A stretch of DNA of 19,739 nucleotides from Candidatus Saccharibacteria bacterium UBA6209 (GCA_905370345.1 CAJPKE010000014.1:1-19739), one strand, 5' to 3'. Positions 13,158-19,739 are shown, counted from the first letter of the stretch. The notes: a model not told the origin generated them from the letters alone. Numbers and translations are program-made.

Positions 13158-14279
13158 ATGAAGCATCTTTTACATTCACATCATCCGTTTCGGATTTTCT
13201 GGTTTTCGGTCCTATTAACCTTAGGTTTGGGTAGTTTGATTTTTAGTCATATGGGTGTTAGCGGTCTTTGGTTATTTACTATTTTGGTGGTTTTGGAAGT
13301 TACGTTTAGCTTCGACAACGCGGTGATAAATAGTAAGGTTTTGGCGGGAATGAGTCAAGTCTGGCAGAAGGTCTTCCTGACGGCTGGCATATTTGTGGCG
13401 GTGTTTGTCGTTCGATTTATATTGCCAATTGCTATCGTGATGATTGCGAGCGGTCACGGGTTTATGGATGTTGTCAATCTGGCGCTACATAAACCTGTCG
13501 AGTACGGCAAGATCCTGCACGAGGCGTCGCCGATGATTGACGCGTTCGGTGGTGCGTTTTTGATTATGATTGGGCTTAGCTATTTCATCGATTACAACAA
13601 GCGTGTTCACTGGATGCGGCACGTTGAGCCGATCTTGGCGAAGGCTGGGCGATTTGAGAATTTTAAGGTGTGCATAATGCTTAGCGTGGCGGCTGTTTTG
13701 TATTTTACGGTCGAGGCACCGCATAAATCTTTGGTGCTGATTTCGGCAGTTCTTGGAATTGTGCTACATATTGGACTGGAACTATTTGGGTCATTTTTTC
13801 ATGAAGATGACGCAAAATCCGTTAAGATTAAAACTGGTTGGGCGGCGTTCGCTAGTTTGCTATATTTGGAAATTCTGGACGCCAGCTTTAGTTTTGACGG
13901 TGTGATTGGTGCGTTCGCCATTACCAACAGCGTGCTACTGATCGTGGCTGGGCTGGGCGCTGGAGCGATTTGGGTTCGATCGCTAACCGTATATTTGTTG
14001 CGAACAGGCGCGCTTAGCAAATATAAATATTTGGAAAATGGCGCTCACTGGGCAATTATGGCGCTCGGCGTGATGATGATTGCCAAATTATTCCACTTGG
14101 AATTGCCAGAATGGGCGACGGGCGGCTTGGGCTTATTGTTTGTGAGTTTGGCGGTCGGCAGCAGCATATTGGAAGCCAGATCTATCAATTTGCAAGAAGC
14201 TGCGGCTGCGAAGTTACATCAAGCCGAAGAGCAATTGAAGAACGGCGCGTCAAAAATTGTGCCGCGAAAACGACGCTAG
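13158..14279 (+). CDS. TerC-family (DUF475) integral membrane protein
   Basis: A 373-residue protein with about nine hydrophobic helices. The two family hallmarks are present: LEVTFSFDNAVINSKVL near residues 46-62 and EILDASFSFDGVIGAFAIT near 236-254. Their acidic residues (E, D) within the membrane are the expected metal-binding positions. A coiled, Ala/Glu-rich tail ends in a basic run (PRKRR). TerC relatives are associated with tellurite resistance and, for some members, with manganese export or metallation of secreted enzymes. It diverges from the Fur-linked permease operon, suggesting shared metal biology, but no Fur box is evident in the shared gap. The 3' end is 8 nt from the pth stop. 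Confidence 0.88.
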   Translation: MKHLLHSHHPFRIFWFSVLLTLGLGSLIFSHMGVSGLWLFTILVVLEVTFSFDNAVINSKVLAGMSQVWQKVFLTAGIFVAVFVVRFILPIAIVMIASGHGFMDVVNLALHKPVEYGKILHEASPMIDAFGGAFLIMIGLSYFIDYNKRVHWMRHVEPILAKAGRFENFKVCIMLSVAAVLYFTVEAPHKSLVLISAVLGIVLHIGLELFGSFFHEDDAKSVKIKTGWAAFASLLYLEILDASFSFDGVIGAFAITNSVLLIVAGLGAGAIWVRSLTVYLLRTGALSKYKYLENGAHWAIMALGVMMIAKLFHLELPEWATGGLGLLFVSLAVGSSILEARSINLQEAAAAKLHQAEEQLKNGASKIVPRKRR

Positions 14280-14287
14280 AATCTGGT

Positions 14288-14848
14288 TTAATATTTTATA
14301 CTGAACGGCTCGATAGTTCCGTTAATAAACTTCTCGATCAAATTAATTGATTCGGGCAATATCCAGCTTTGGAGAATTTTCTGCTCGTCTGAGTTGAACT
14401 TGCCTAGGACAAAATCTACGTCACCGACTTGGCGTCTGAGCAAATTATCTGTGCCAATACGAATATGCCAAAAATCTGATCCAACGTGAGCGTGAAGGGA
14501 TTTTAATCCGTTGCTGCCCGCGTCTCGTCCGCCTTTGCGAGTTCGAATTTTACCGAAGTCTAGCGCCGTGTCGTCGTGAATAATTAGTAAATCGTCCAAT
14601 GTCAATTTGTAAAAATCTAAGATTGCTCGGGCGGAAATTCCGACCTCATTGTAAAAAGTAGTTGGCTTAACCAGCAGGATTTTTTCCCCAGAAATATTCA
14701 GCTCGGCAATATCGGCGGAAAATTTTGGCTTATTGCAAAAAACTGCATTATTCTCTGACGCAAATTTATCAATAGCCAAAAACCCAGCATTATGCCGCGT
14801 GTTTGTGTATTTTTCGCCTGGATTTCCCAATGCTAAGATGACTTTCAT
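14288..14848 (-). CDS. pth: peptidyl-tRNA hydrolase
   Basis: Frees tRNA from peptidyl-tRNA dropped by ribosomes. The family residues are all present: Asn9 in LGNPGEKY, catalytic His19 in NTRHNAGF, Asn67 in KPTTFYNEVG, Asp92 in IHDDTALDFG and Asn113 in DAGSNGLKS. The length of 186 residues is normal. It is transcribed alone on the minus strand and diverges from the CobW-like gene. A -10 TATACT ends 6 nt before the ATG, predicting a leaderless mRNA. TyrMet substitutions relative to E. coli (KPTTFYN in place of KPQTFMN) are conservative. Confidence 0.97.
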   Translation of the reverse strand: MKVILALGNPGEKYTNTRHNAGFLAIDKFASENNAVFCNKPKFSADIAELNISGEKILLVKPTTFYNEVGISARAILDFYKLTLDDLLIIHDDTALDFGKIRTRKGGRDAGSNGLKSLHAHVGSDFWHIRIGTDNLLRRQVGDVDFVLGKFNSDEQKILQSWILPESINLIEKFINGTIEPFSIKY

Positions 14849-14854
14849 AGACTT

Positions 14855-14860
14855 AGTATA
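14855..14860 (-). promoter_or_regulatory. -10 of predicted leaderless pth promoter
   Basis: TATACT on the minus strand ends 6 nt before the ATG at 14848. A possible weak -35, TTATAC, lies 18 nt upstream (14879-14884) and overlaps the opposing -10. Confidence 0.45.
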
Positions 14861-14879
14861 TCACCTTGTGAAAATGACG

Positions 14880-14885
14880 TATAAT
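14880..14885 (+). promoter_or_regulatory. -10 of predicted leaderless CobW/G3E GTPase promoter
   Basis: TATAAT ends 6 nt before the ATG at 14892. It supports that ATG over the longer upstream-open frame, which would run through pth on the other strand. Confidence 0.5.
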
Positions 14886-14891
14886 AAGCAT

Positions 14892-15860
14892 ATGGCAAAA
14901 CGCGACGATGATTTAGAATTTAGCATTAATGCGCCGTTTGATGATGGGCGAGCGATTGTCGATAAAGTTCCGTTGTATTTGGTGAATGGCTCGTTGGGCG
15001 CTGGGAAAACTAGTGTCCTTGAATTCTTATTGCAACAAAGCGACTATAAGGGTTCTCGGGTGATTGAGAATGAATATGCTAATGAAAACGTTGACGGTTA
15101 TCGATTAGAAAAGCTGGCGGATATTGTGACGACTTTGGCTGGCGATTGCGTTTGCTGTTCGTCGAAGCATGCATTGACGCGGATGTTACTTGACTTTTGT
15201 CGCAATTCCCCCGCTCCGGTGTTTATCGAAGCGACTGGCGTGGCGCGAACGATGAATTTGGTCGAGAAGTTGATTAATGCACAAATATTCAATAAGTACG
15301 AGTTGGCGCAGAGTTTTTATGTTATTGACGCACATGAGATTTTGCGTGGAATTGAGCCGGCGCATGAAATTGAGTTGCAAGCGGCGGATATGATTTTAGT
15401 GGCCAAAGAAGATTTGCTAAGTGACGACGAGCGATTGCAGTATGAATCCAAGCTGAGCTCCCTGCCTTACGGAAAAATATTGAGCGCGCCACGAGGTAAA
15501 TTTGATATCAATAAACTGTCGACGCCGTCTGGTTTGTTGGCGTTTTTTGATACATACGATGGCGAGTTGGTCGTACCGGATAATCCGACGTATGCGGTGC
15601 TGGATGTTTCTGGTATGAAAATTGCTGCGGCGACTCTGGAAAAAATTTGGCTGGAACTTTTTGACGCTTATGAACTCAGGCGAATGAAGGGTTGCTTTAT
15701 TGATGATAATGGCGTGCGGCATCATTTGGAGGCAACAGAAAATCAGATTCAAATAGCTAATTCTGCGGCGGAAGAGCCAGCAAAAATTGTGCTAATTGGT
15801 GAACGTGCGGACGAAATTACGCGTGAAGTTTTGTCTGCGCAATTGATGATGTTTGAATAA
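14892..15860 (+). CDS. CobW/COG0523-like G3E GTPase (putative metallochaperone)
   Basis: 322 residues with the start at ATG 14892. The open frame extends back to 14733, but that part overlaps pth on the opposite strand and lies behind a promoter. Walker A is GSLGAGKT at 33-40. The metal-binding CxCC motif of COG0523 proteins is at 86-89 (DCVCC, where the usual residue before the first Cys is Gly). IEATG and VIDAHE follow as switch and Mg-binding elements, and VAKEDLL occupies the place of the NKxD guanine motif. The C-terminal domain (about residues 225-322), with a MKGCF segment, resembles CobW_C. Relatives insert or deliver Zn, Co or other metals and use GTP. The target protein is not indicated. 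It lies downstream of the TerC gene in a metal-rich neighbourhood. Confidence 0.85.
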   Translation: MAKRDDDLEFSINAPFDDGRAIVDKVPLYLVNGSLGAGKTSVLEFLLQQSDYKGSRVIENEYANENVDGYRLEKLADIVTTLAGDCVCCSSKHALTRMLLDFCRNSPAPVFIEATGVARTMNLVEKLINAQIFNKYELAQSFYVIDAHEILRGIEPAHEIELQAADMILVAKEDLLSDDERLQYESKLSSLPYGKILSAPRGKFDINKLSTPSGLLAFFDTYDGELVVPDNPTYAVLDVSGMKIAAATLEKIWLELFDAYELRRMKGCFIDDNGVRHHLEATENQIQIANSAAEEPAKIVLIGERADEITREVLSAQLMMFE

Positions 15861-15862
15861 AA

Positions 15863-15917
15863 GTTCGCTTTCGTCGTTTCCGACTCATCAGCATAGATAC
15901 ACATCTATGGAGCGAAC
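15863..15917. repeat. inverted-repeat element able to fold as a three-way junction
   Basis: In the 94-nt gap between the convergent GTPase and CPBP genes, GTTCGCT (15863-15869) pairs with AGCGAAC (15911-15917). Inside lie two perfect hairpins: GTCG-TTTC-CGAC (15873-15884) and CATAGAT-ACAC-ATCTATG (15892-15909). There is no T-run, so it is not a standard intrinsic terminator. Function unknown. Confidence 0.55.
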
Positions 15918-15954
15918 ATGACAAGCAGAGACTTTGACAGAGGTTCGCAGGAGA

Positions 15955-16686
15955 CTACAGCAGCTTGGCAATATCGATCGCCAATACAACAGCAATGAGA
16001 CTGAGGGCTATGGCATTATACAATGCATGCACCGTCGCAGCTGCCGCCGTAGCTATAATCTGGCTACGGTATTTGCGGTAGCACCACAAATACACCAGCA
16101 AAAAACCGAAGCCAGTCACGGATAGGGCTATCCCTGCTGCGAAACTGTACCAGATATTTGTGATGTGCAGGAGTCCAAAACACACGCTAGCGCGCACTCG
16201 TTCGCGCCAGTTCCACTTCTCGCTTCCAGAGCGAAAAGCTTGCTCTTCCCATAATGCTAAGAGTAATATGATATTATACGCCTCGCATCTGGTAGCTTTG
16301 GTTTTGTGAAGGAGCCTCTGTGATGGTGTGTAGTTCGTGAAGCTTCCCATGAGGAAAACTCCTGCCATACCAACAGTCCAGGCAGCCCCTGTTGCCCACC
16401 CCGCGGGGAGGAACGTCTCAAGACCGCGAGTTAGAAGACCAACTACGGACTGATTCAGTCCAGGTACGAATAGGAGCATCTTTATCGTGGCAATTGTCAC
16501 TATAATCAGCCCTACCGCAAGAATACTGAACTTTCGTCTGCTGAAGTATCCAGCATTCTCAATCTCAGTGACGAGTCTGGGCCAGACAAATACTGGTTTA
16601 GGATCTTGTGGCATGGCTCTCCTGAAGAGCCAAGCCATAACCCCTTTTTGGGGGCGATGCACCATTATAAGATCTGGAGGGTACAT
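15955..16686 (-). CDS. CPBP-family intramembrane metalloprotease
   Basis: 243 residues with about six hydrophobic segments. The three CPBP/Abi motifs are intact: EEQAFR (Glu147, Glu148, Arg152), FGLLH (Phe170, His174) and VHALYN (His220, Asn224). These residues form the metal-dependent protease active site of the CAAX protease/bacteriocin-processing family. In bacteria, members mature or resist peptides, take part in signalling, or remain uncharacterised; no peptide gene is adjacent. The start at 16686 has a strong Shine-Dalgarno. It is read from its own promoter through a structured leader of about 80 nt, unlike the leaderless neighbours. Parts of the gene look richer in G+C than the flanks by eye, and late acquisition is possible but not measured. 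Confidence 0.88.
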   Translation of the reverse strand: MYPPDLIMVHRPQKGVMAWLFRRAMPQDPKPVFVWPRLVTEIENAGYFSRRKFSILAVGLIIVTIATIKMLLFVPGLNQSVVGLLTRGLETFLPAGWATGAAWTVGMAGVFLMGSFTNYTPSQRLLHKTKATRCEAYNIILLLALWEEQAFRSGSEKWNWRERVRASVCFGLLHITNIWYSFAAGIALSVTGFGFLLVYLWCYRKYRSQIIATAAAATVHALYNAIALSLIAVVLAIDIAKLL

Positions 16687-16691
16687 CTATC

Positions 16692-16700
16692 ATCACCTCT
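16692..16700 (-). promoter_or_regulatory. Shine-Dalgarno of the CPBP protease gene
   Basis: AGAGGTGAT on the minus strand, 5 nt before the ATG at 16686. This is the strongest ribosome-binding site in the window and fixes the start. Confidence 0.85.
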
Positions 16701-16712
16701 TTCAAAGTTCTA

Positions 16713-16757
16713 CTTGTCAAAGTGCGCTTTCGGACAAGGCATAAATCTCAACTTGTC
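16713..16757 (-). promoter_or_regulatory. leader with two mutually exclusive hairpins ahead of the CPBP gene
   Basis: In transcript order the leader holds GACAAG (16752-16757), CTTGTC (16733-16738) and GACAAG (16713-16718). The middle copy can pair with either outer copy. Pairing with the second is reinforced by an inner AAAG/CTTT helix closing a CGCA loop. The outer copies are also part of a repeated TTGACAAGT. This could be a regulatory switch or a protein-binding site. No ligand or regulator is evident. Confidence 0.5.
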
Positions 16758-16774
16758 AACAAAAGCCAATGTTA

Positions 16775-16803
16775 TTTATATCACGCAATAGTGTTTAAGT
16801 CAA
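16775..16803 (-). promoter_or_regulatory. sigma-70 promoter of the CPBP gene
   Basis: TTGACT (16798-16803), a 17-nt spacer and TATAAA (16775-16780) preceded by TGA (extended -10). Start of transcription is expected near 16768, leaving a leader of about 82 nt. Confidence 0.72.
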
Positions 16804-16826
16804 GAGAGATTGGCGTAAAAATAGGA

Positions 16827-18260
16827 TTAAGCGAGCTTTTCGGCGTTCTTGGCCTGCTTGTAGGCTTTGGTGACTGGCGCCAGACCGCGCGCAACGCGTT
16901 CACGGTTGGCTTTTAATTGCTTTTCATCGCGGAGAGACATTTTAATTGGCGTTCCTGCAAAATTGAAAGCTTCACGTAAAGTTCGCTCCAAATAACGCTT
17001 GTAGCTCCAGTGGACAAATTTCAGATTACTACCGTAAATAACAAACCACGGCGGAGCAACGTCCGTCTGGACAATGTAGCGCAGCTTCGGGTGTGAATTT
17101 TTTAGACCAGCTGGCGGATGTGCAGCGATGGCTTTCTGTAAAATGTCGTTTAAGGCACGAGTTTTACATTCTTGGCGACGACGCTTATAGATATCAAGCG
17201 CTAGGTCGAATAACTTAGCGATATTCTGTCCAGTGACGGAAGAAGTGAATATTAACGGCGCGTACGGCGTGAACTTGAAATTATAGCTAATTTGTGGGGC
17301 AATTTCATCATGAGTATAGGCGTCTTTACCTTCGACGGAGTCCCACTTGCTGACGACCAGAACAAGCCCCTTGCCCGCCTCGTCAATAATTCCGGCTAGG
17401 CGCTGGTCCAATTGAACGTTAAGCTCATTGACGTCCATAAGAAGCAGACAAACGTCGGCCTCGTTGATGGCTTGCATTGTGCGAAGAACTGAGAACTTTT
17501 CAATTCCCGTTTCTTGCTTTCCTTGGCGGCGAATTCCAGCGGTGTCGAGCAGTTCAATCGTTTGTCCGTGATAACGAACTTGAACGCGGTTTACGTCGCG
17601 AGTTGTGCCGGCGACGTTGGCTACGATGGCTTGCTGCTTGCCCGCTAAGGTATTGAATAGATTACTCTTTCCGACATTCGGGCGGCCGATTAGTGCAACA
17701 CGAATGATGTCGTCCGGCGCGGTTTCGGTGGCTGGTGGAATAAGTTCGGCGATACTGTCAAGAAGCTCCGAAATGCCAATGCTGTGCTCGGCGGAAGTTT
17801 TTATGATGTTTTTAATGCCGAGTCGTTTGAATTCGTCGATAGAAAGAGAGCCTTTTAAGTCTGCTTTATTGGCGATTAAAATGACTGGCTTGCCGCTTTT
17901 TAGGGCTTTTTTGGCCAATTGTCGATCAGCGTCAGAAGGATAAACAGTGGAATCGACGGTTACGAGGATTACATCGGCAGCAGCGGAGGCGTCAGCGATT
18001 TGGTCCTGAATGGTCGCCTCGAATTCGTCCTCGGCAGTCTTAAGTCCGGCTGTGTCGATGAGCCAAAATTGCGAATAGTCATCTGACGGCGTAGAGTCGA
18101 CGTTGCGTCGTTTGTATGAGACTTTACCAACAACATTGTCGCGAGTTGTTCCGGCTTCCCTGGCGACTATGGCCGTGCGAGAGCGCGTCAAGCGATTAAA
18201 TAGTGAGCTTTTGCCGACGTTGGCTTGCCCGATGATGGCGACTGTTGGTAATTTAGACAT
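16827..18260 (-). CDS. der: ribosome biogenesis GTPase Der (EngA)
   Basis: A 477-residue protein with two tandem GTPase domains and a C-terminal KH-like domain. It assists assembly of the 50S ribosomal subunit. Domain 1 has GQANVGKS (11-18), DTAG (69-72) and NKAD (131-134). Domain 2 has GRPNVGKS (192-199), DTAG (239-242) and, where NKxD is expected, SKWD (304-307), so the usual guanine-contacting Asn is Ser. Domain 1 also has an insertion of about ten residues between the switch I region and DTAG. It is transcribed alone from a leaderless-type promoter just 8 nt upstream. The identity is secure. Confidence 0.97.
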   Translation of the reverse strand: MSKLPTVAIIGQANVGKSSLFNRLTRSRTAIVAREAGTTRDNVVGKVSYKRRNVDSTPSDDYSQFWLIDTAGLKTAEDEFEATIQDQIADASAAADVILVTVDSTVYPSDADRQLAKKALKSGKPVILIANKADLKGSLSIDEFKRLGIKNIIKTSAEHSIGISELLDSIAELIPPATETAPDDIIRVALIGRPNVGKSNLFNTLAGKQQAIVANVAGTTRDVNRVQVRYHGQTIELLDTAGIRRQGKQETGIEKFSVLRTMQAINEADVCLLLMDVNELNVQLDQRLAGIIDEAGKGLVLVVSKWDSVEGKDAYTHDEIAPQISYNFKFTPYAPLIFTSSVTGQNIAKLFDLALDIYKRRRQECKTRALNDILQKAIAAHPPAGLKNSHPKLRYIVQTDVAPPWFVIYGSNLKFVHWSYKRYLERTLREAFNFAGTPIKMSLRDEKQLKANRERVARGLAPVTKAYKQAKNAEKLA

Positions 18261-18268
18261 GATTATAT

Positions 18269-18274
18269 ATTATA
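18269..18274 (-). promoter_or_regulatory. -10 of predicted leaderless der promoter
   Basis: TATAAT with a preceding TGC (extended -10) ends 8 nt before the ATG at 18260. There is no Shine-Dalgarno. It lies in the 20-nt gap after the 168-residue gene. Confidence 0.6.
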
Positions 18275-18280
18275 GCAGTT

Positions 18281-18787
18281 TTAAGGCATTTTGGCGAGCA
18301 CACTATTTATATAAGCCTCGCACGGGTGGACTATTTTCAGGAAATCCGTAAAATAATGCGGGTTATTTTCTATTGTGAACTTCTCAGGCTCGTCTACGAC
18401 GAGTGTACATTCTCTGCTGTCGCTATTATATTCTCTGGTGTAATTATGGATGTATACCTTTGGAGATTCTTCGTTAATTGGATTTTGGTAAAGTGTTATG
18501 TAGCAATTTTCTTCGGGGTTATTTATGCAGTAGTAGACGTTATTGTCGTCATCTTTGAACGCTACAGATATAGGATATTCAAATTTCGTAGTGTATTTCT
18601 CGACCTCTTTAATAAGTTCGATGTAAGCGTAGATTTGGTTTTCTAGGAATTTTGGTAAAATGTCGGACTTATCCTTCTCATAGAACAGTTTTTCTATGGT
18701 ATCCGATCTTTCTTCCTTAAGGTTGCGTATGATTGCTCTTAGTTTTTCTGAGGGCAAAGGTTCAGATTCGCGCCCTAGCGTTTCCAT
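18281..18787 (-). CDS. hypothetical protein, 168 residues, no family recognised
   Basis: The protein is acidic and soluble, with no signal peptide or membrane segment. The first ~65 residues look helical and charged (EKLRAIIRNLKEERSDTIEK). Residues 70-150 look beta-rich, with repeated Tyr and Asn (VYYCINN, YITLYQNP, VYIHNY). Two cysteines occur in the middle and one near the end (VHPCEAY). I recognise no domain. It has its own predicted promoter, with TGTAAT ending 6 nt before the ATG, and its stop lies 20 nt before the der start. Codons appear more A/T-rich than in der or the pseudouridine synthase on either side, which could mean recent arrival or lineage-specific evolution. The long intact frame and promoter support a real gene. 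Confidence 0.75.
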   Translation of the reverse strand: METLGRESEPLPSEKLRAIIRNLKEERSDTIEKLFYEKDKSDILPKFLENQIYAYIELIKEVEKYTTKFEYPISVAFKDDDNNVYYCINNPEENCYITLYQNPINEESPKVYIHNYTREYNSDSRECTLVVDEPEKFTIENNPHYFTDFLKIVHPCEAYINSVLAKMP

Positions 18788-18793
18788 TTTGCA

Positions 18794-18799
18794 ATTACA
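18794..18799 (-). promoter_or_regulatory. -10 of predicted leaderless promoter for the 168-residue gene
   Basis: TGTAAT on the minus strand ends 6 nt before the ATG at 18787; the -35 is weak (TTTGTG at 18817-18822, 17-nt spacer). Confidence 0.4.
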
Positions 18800-18870
18800 C
18801 TTTCTATCAAATTTAGCACAAAAGCTATATTACAATATTTACCGTAAAATGTAAAGAGCCGCGAAGTAAA

Positions 18871-19578
18871 TTATGAATTCGTGAATTTCTCTTCTCGCCA
18901 TTCGCCTCTCTTGAGGTCGCCGAGCGAATAATTGCCGAAGTTTGTTCTGTGGAGTTTTTTGACAGTGTAGCCTAACGCATCGAAAGTTCGCCGAATTTGA
19001 CGATTCCTTCCTTCACTCATTTCCACTATCCAGCGACAATCATCACCTTCGTGTTGTCTTTCTAGCGTCAATTGACTGCGTCCGTCAGGAAGCTGCACGC
19101 CAAAATCATTGATCATCTGGCGATGTAGAGGCTGCAATGGCTGGTCGATCGTGACGAGATATCGCTTAATCTTATAAAACGACGGATGCGTCATGCTGTG
19201 CGCAAAATCGCCGTCGTTCGTCATGAGAATCAGCCCGGAGCTGTCTTTATCCAGGCGACCAACAGGTTTTAAGTGGTGAAGATTCTTCGGTAGCAATTTG
19301 TAGATTGTCGGAACGCCGCCCTGAGAGGCGCGCGAACAAAGATATCCAGTTGGCTTGTGTAGGATAATGAGTTGTTTGGACTTCAATTCTAGCAATTTGC
19401 CGTTGTAGGAAATTTTATTTGCGTCAGAAATTTGTTGACCCAGTCTGGCGGGCTGACCGTCAATAGTAATCTTCCCTTTTTCTATCAATTCGTCAGCCTT
19501 CCGCCTGGAAACGCCCAAACACAGCGCCACGAATTTGTTGAGGCGCCAAGATTCTTGCTTTGTGTCTGGGTTTGTCAT
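18871..19578 (-). CDS. RsuA/RluB-family 16S/23S rRNA pseudouridine synthase
   Basis: 235 residues. An N-terminal S4 RNA-binding domain (RLNKFVALCLGVSRRKADELI, with KITIDG after it) covers about residues 12-60. The catalytic domain has the nucleophile Asp110 in GRLDKDSSGLILMTNDG and the EGRNRQIRRTFDALG segment that is typical of RsuA/RluB/RluE/RluF. It isomerises uridine to pseudouridine in rRNA; which subunit and position cannot be told. The start ATG overlaps the stop of the upstream gene in an ATGA arrangement, so the two are translationally coupled. RluB genes are commonly downstream of scpB, which fits the neighbour. Confidence 0.93.
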   Translation of the reverse strand: MTNPDTKQESWRLNKFVALCLGVSRRKADELIEKGKITIDGQPARLGQQISDANKISYNGKLLELKSKQLIILHKPTGYLCSRASQGGVPTIYKLLPKNLHHLKPVGRLDKDSSGLILMTNDGDFAHSMTHPSFYKIKRYLVTIDQPLQPLHRQMINDFGVQLPDGRSQLTLERQHEGDDCRWIVEMSEGRNRQIRRTFDALGYTVKKLHRTNFGNYSLGDLKRGEWREEKFTNS

Positions 19579-19739
19579 TGTTGCGGATTTATCGGTGGAA
19601 ATTGTGTCGGCTGAGGAGTTTCTGACGGTTGATGTGGAATGATTTGCTCCTGAGGTTGTGTTTGGGTAGGAGGCATTGAGTTAACCTGTTCGATAGGATT
19701 TGGTGCTGGCTGAGGCGTCGGACTTGGTTGCGGTGCTGG
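19575..19739 (-). CDS. C-terminal tail of a Pro/Gln-rich protein, cut by the window edge (possibly scpB)
   Basis: An open frame of 54 codons enters from the window end and stops with TGA at 19575-19577, overlapping the pseudouridine synthase start by 4 nt (ATGA). The encoded residues are mainly Pro, Gln, Thr, Asn and Ser, with no domain visible, as expected for a disordered tail. By position, the chromosome-segregation gene scpB is the most likely identity, since scpB-rluB pairs are common. Nothing in the visible part proves this. Confidence 0.7.
   Translation of the reverse strand, partial: PAPQPSPTPQPAPNPIEQVNSMPPTQTQPQEQIIPHQPSETPQPTQFPPINPQQ

Noticed and set aside
14733..14891. N-terminal extension of the G3E GTPase reading frame by 53 codons
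   Set aside because: The extension overlaps pth on the opposite strand and the -10 TATAAT at 14880-14885 lies inside it; similarity to the family starts after the ATG at 14892.
15863..15917. Integron attC site
   Set aside because: The ends GTTCGCT and AGCGAAC do not match the RYYYAAC/GTTRRRY core sites, and no integrase or cassette array is present.
19575..19578. UGA recoded to glycine as in Gracilibacteria/Absconditabacteria
   Set aside because: UGA acts as a stop in an ATGA overlap with the next gene, and the other long genes contain no in-frame UGA.
1..19739. CRISPR array, tRNA genes, insertion sequences or prophage
   Set aside because: No regularly spaced repeats, no CCA-ended cloverleaf and no transposase or integrase frame were seen.

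Overview
The window looks like ordinary chromosome from a small-genome bacterium of the Patescibacteria/CPR type, most likely a Saccharibacteria (TM7) relative. This placement is inferred from protein style: a lone TraG/VirB4-type ATPase, a sigma-region-4 protein fused to HARE-type winged helices, a late-competence DprA, a TopA without zinc fingers, and short compact operons. No rRNA or marker tree supports it. Stop codons behave as in the standard code. No rRNA, tRNA, insertion sequence, integrase or CRISPR array was seen.

Layout. (1) 1-2564, plus strand: a polyamine cassette with the C-terminal part of S-adenosylmethionine decarboxylase, a DUF4178-like membrane protein and a membrane-anchored spermidine synthase. 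(2) 2568-10511, minus strand: a TraG/VirB4-like ATPase, a sigma-4/HARE-HTH regulator, topA, a CDP-alcohol phosphatidyltransferase and dprA. (3) 10532-10876, plus strand: a gene-free stretch with a textbook promoter, about 310 nt of self-complementary sequence and a strong hairpin terminator. This is a good candidate for an undescribed stand-alone noncoding RNA. (4) 10888-13116, minus strand: an ArsP_1-type permease, a TIGR03943/YcgQ-like partner and a Fur-family repressor. (5) 13158-15860: a TerC/DUF475 membrane protein (+), peptidyl-tRNA hydrolase (-) and a CobW/G3E-type GTPase (+). (6) 15955-16686: a CPBP intramembrane protease with a structured leader. (7) 16827-19739, minus strand: GTPase Der, an unrecognised 168-residue protein, an RsuA/RluB-type pseudouridine synthase and the Pro/Gln-rich tail of a gene running off the window.

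How the genes work together. The first three make aminopropylated polyamines. topA, dprA and the TraG-like ATPase handle DNA. The permease, TIGR03943 protein, Fur repressor, TerC and G3E GTPase form a plausible metal-handling neighbourhood. Der, Pth and RsuA/RluB serve the ribosome and translation.

A recurring signal is that at least nine genes have a -10-like hexamer ending only 6-9 nt before the start codon and no Shine-Dalgarno sequence. That predicts leaderless mRNAs as the default here. Genes inside operons and the CPBP protease use Shine-Dalgarno sites instead.
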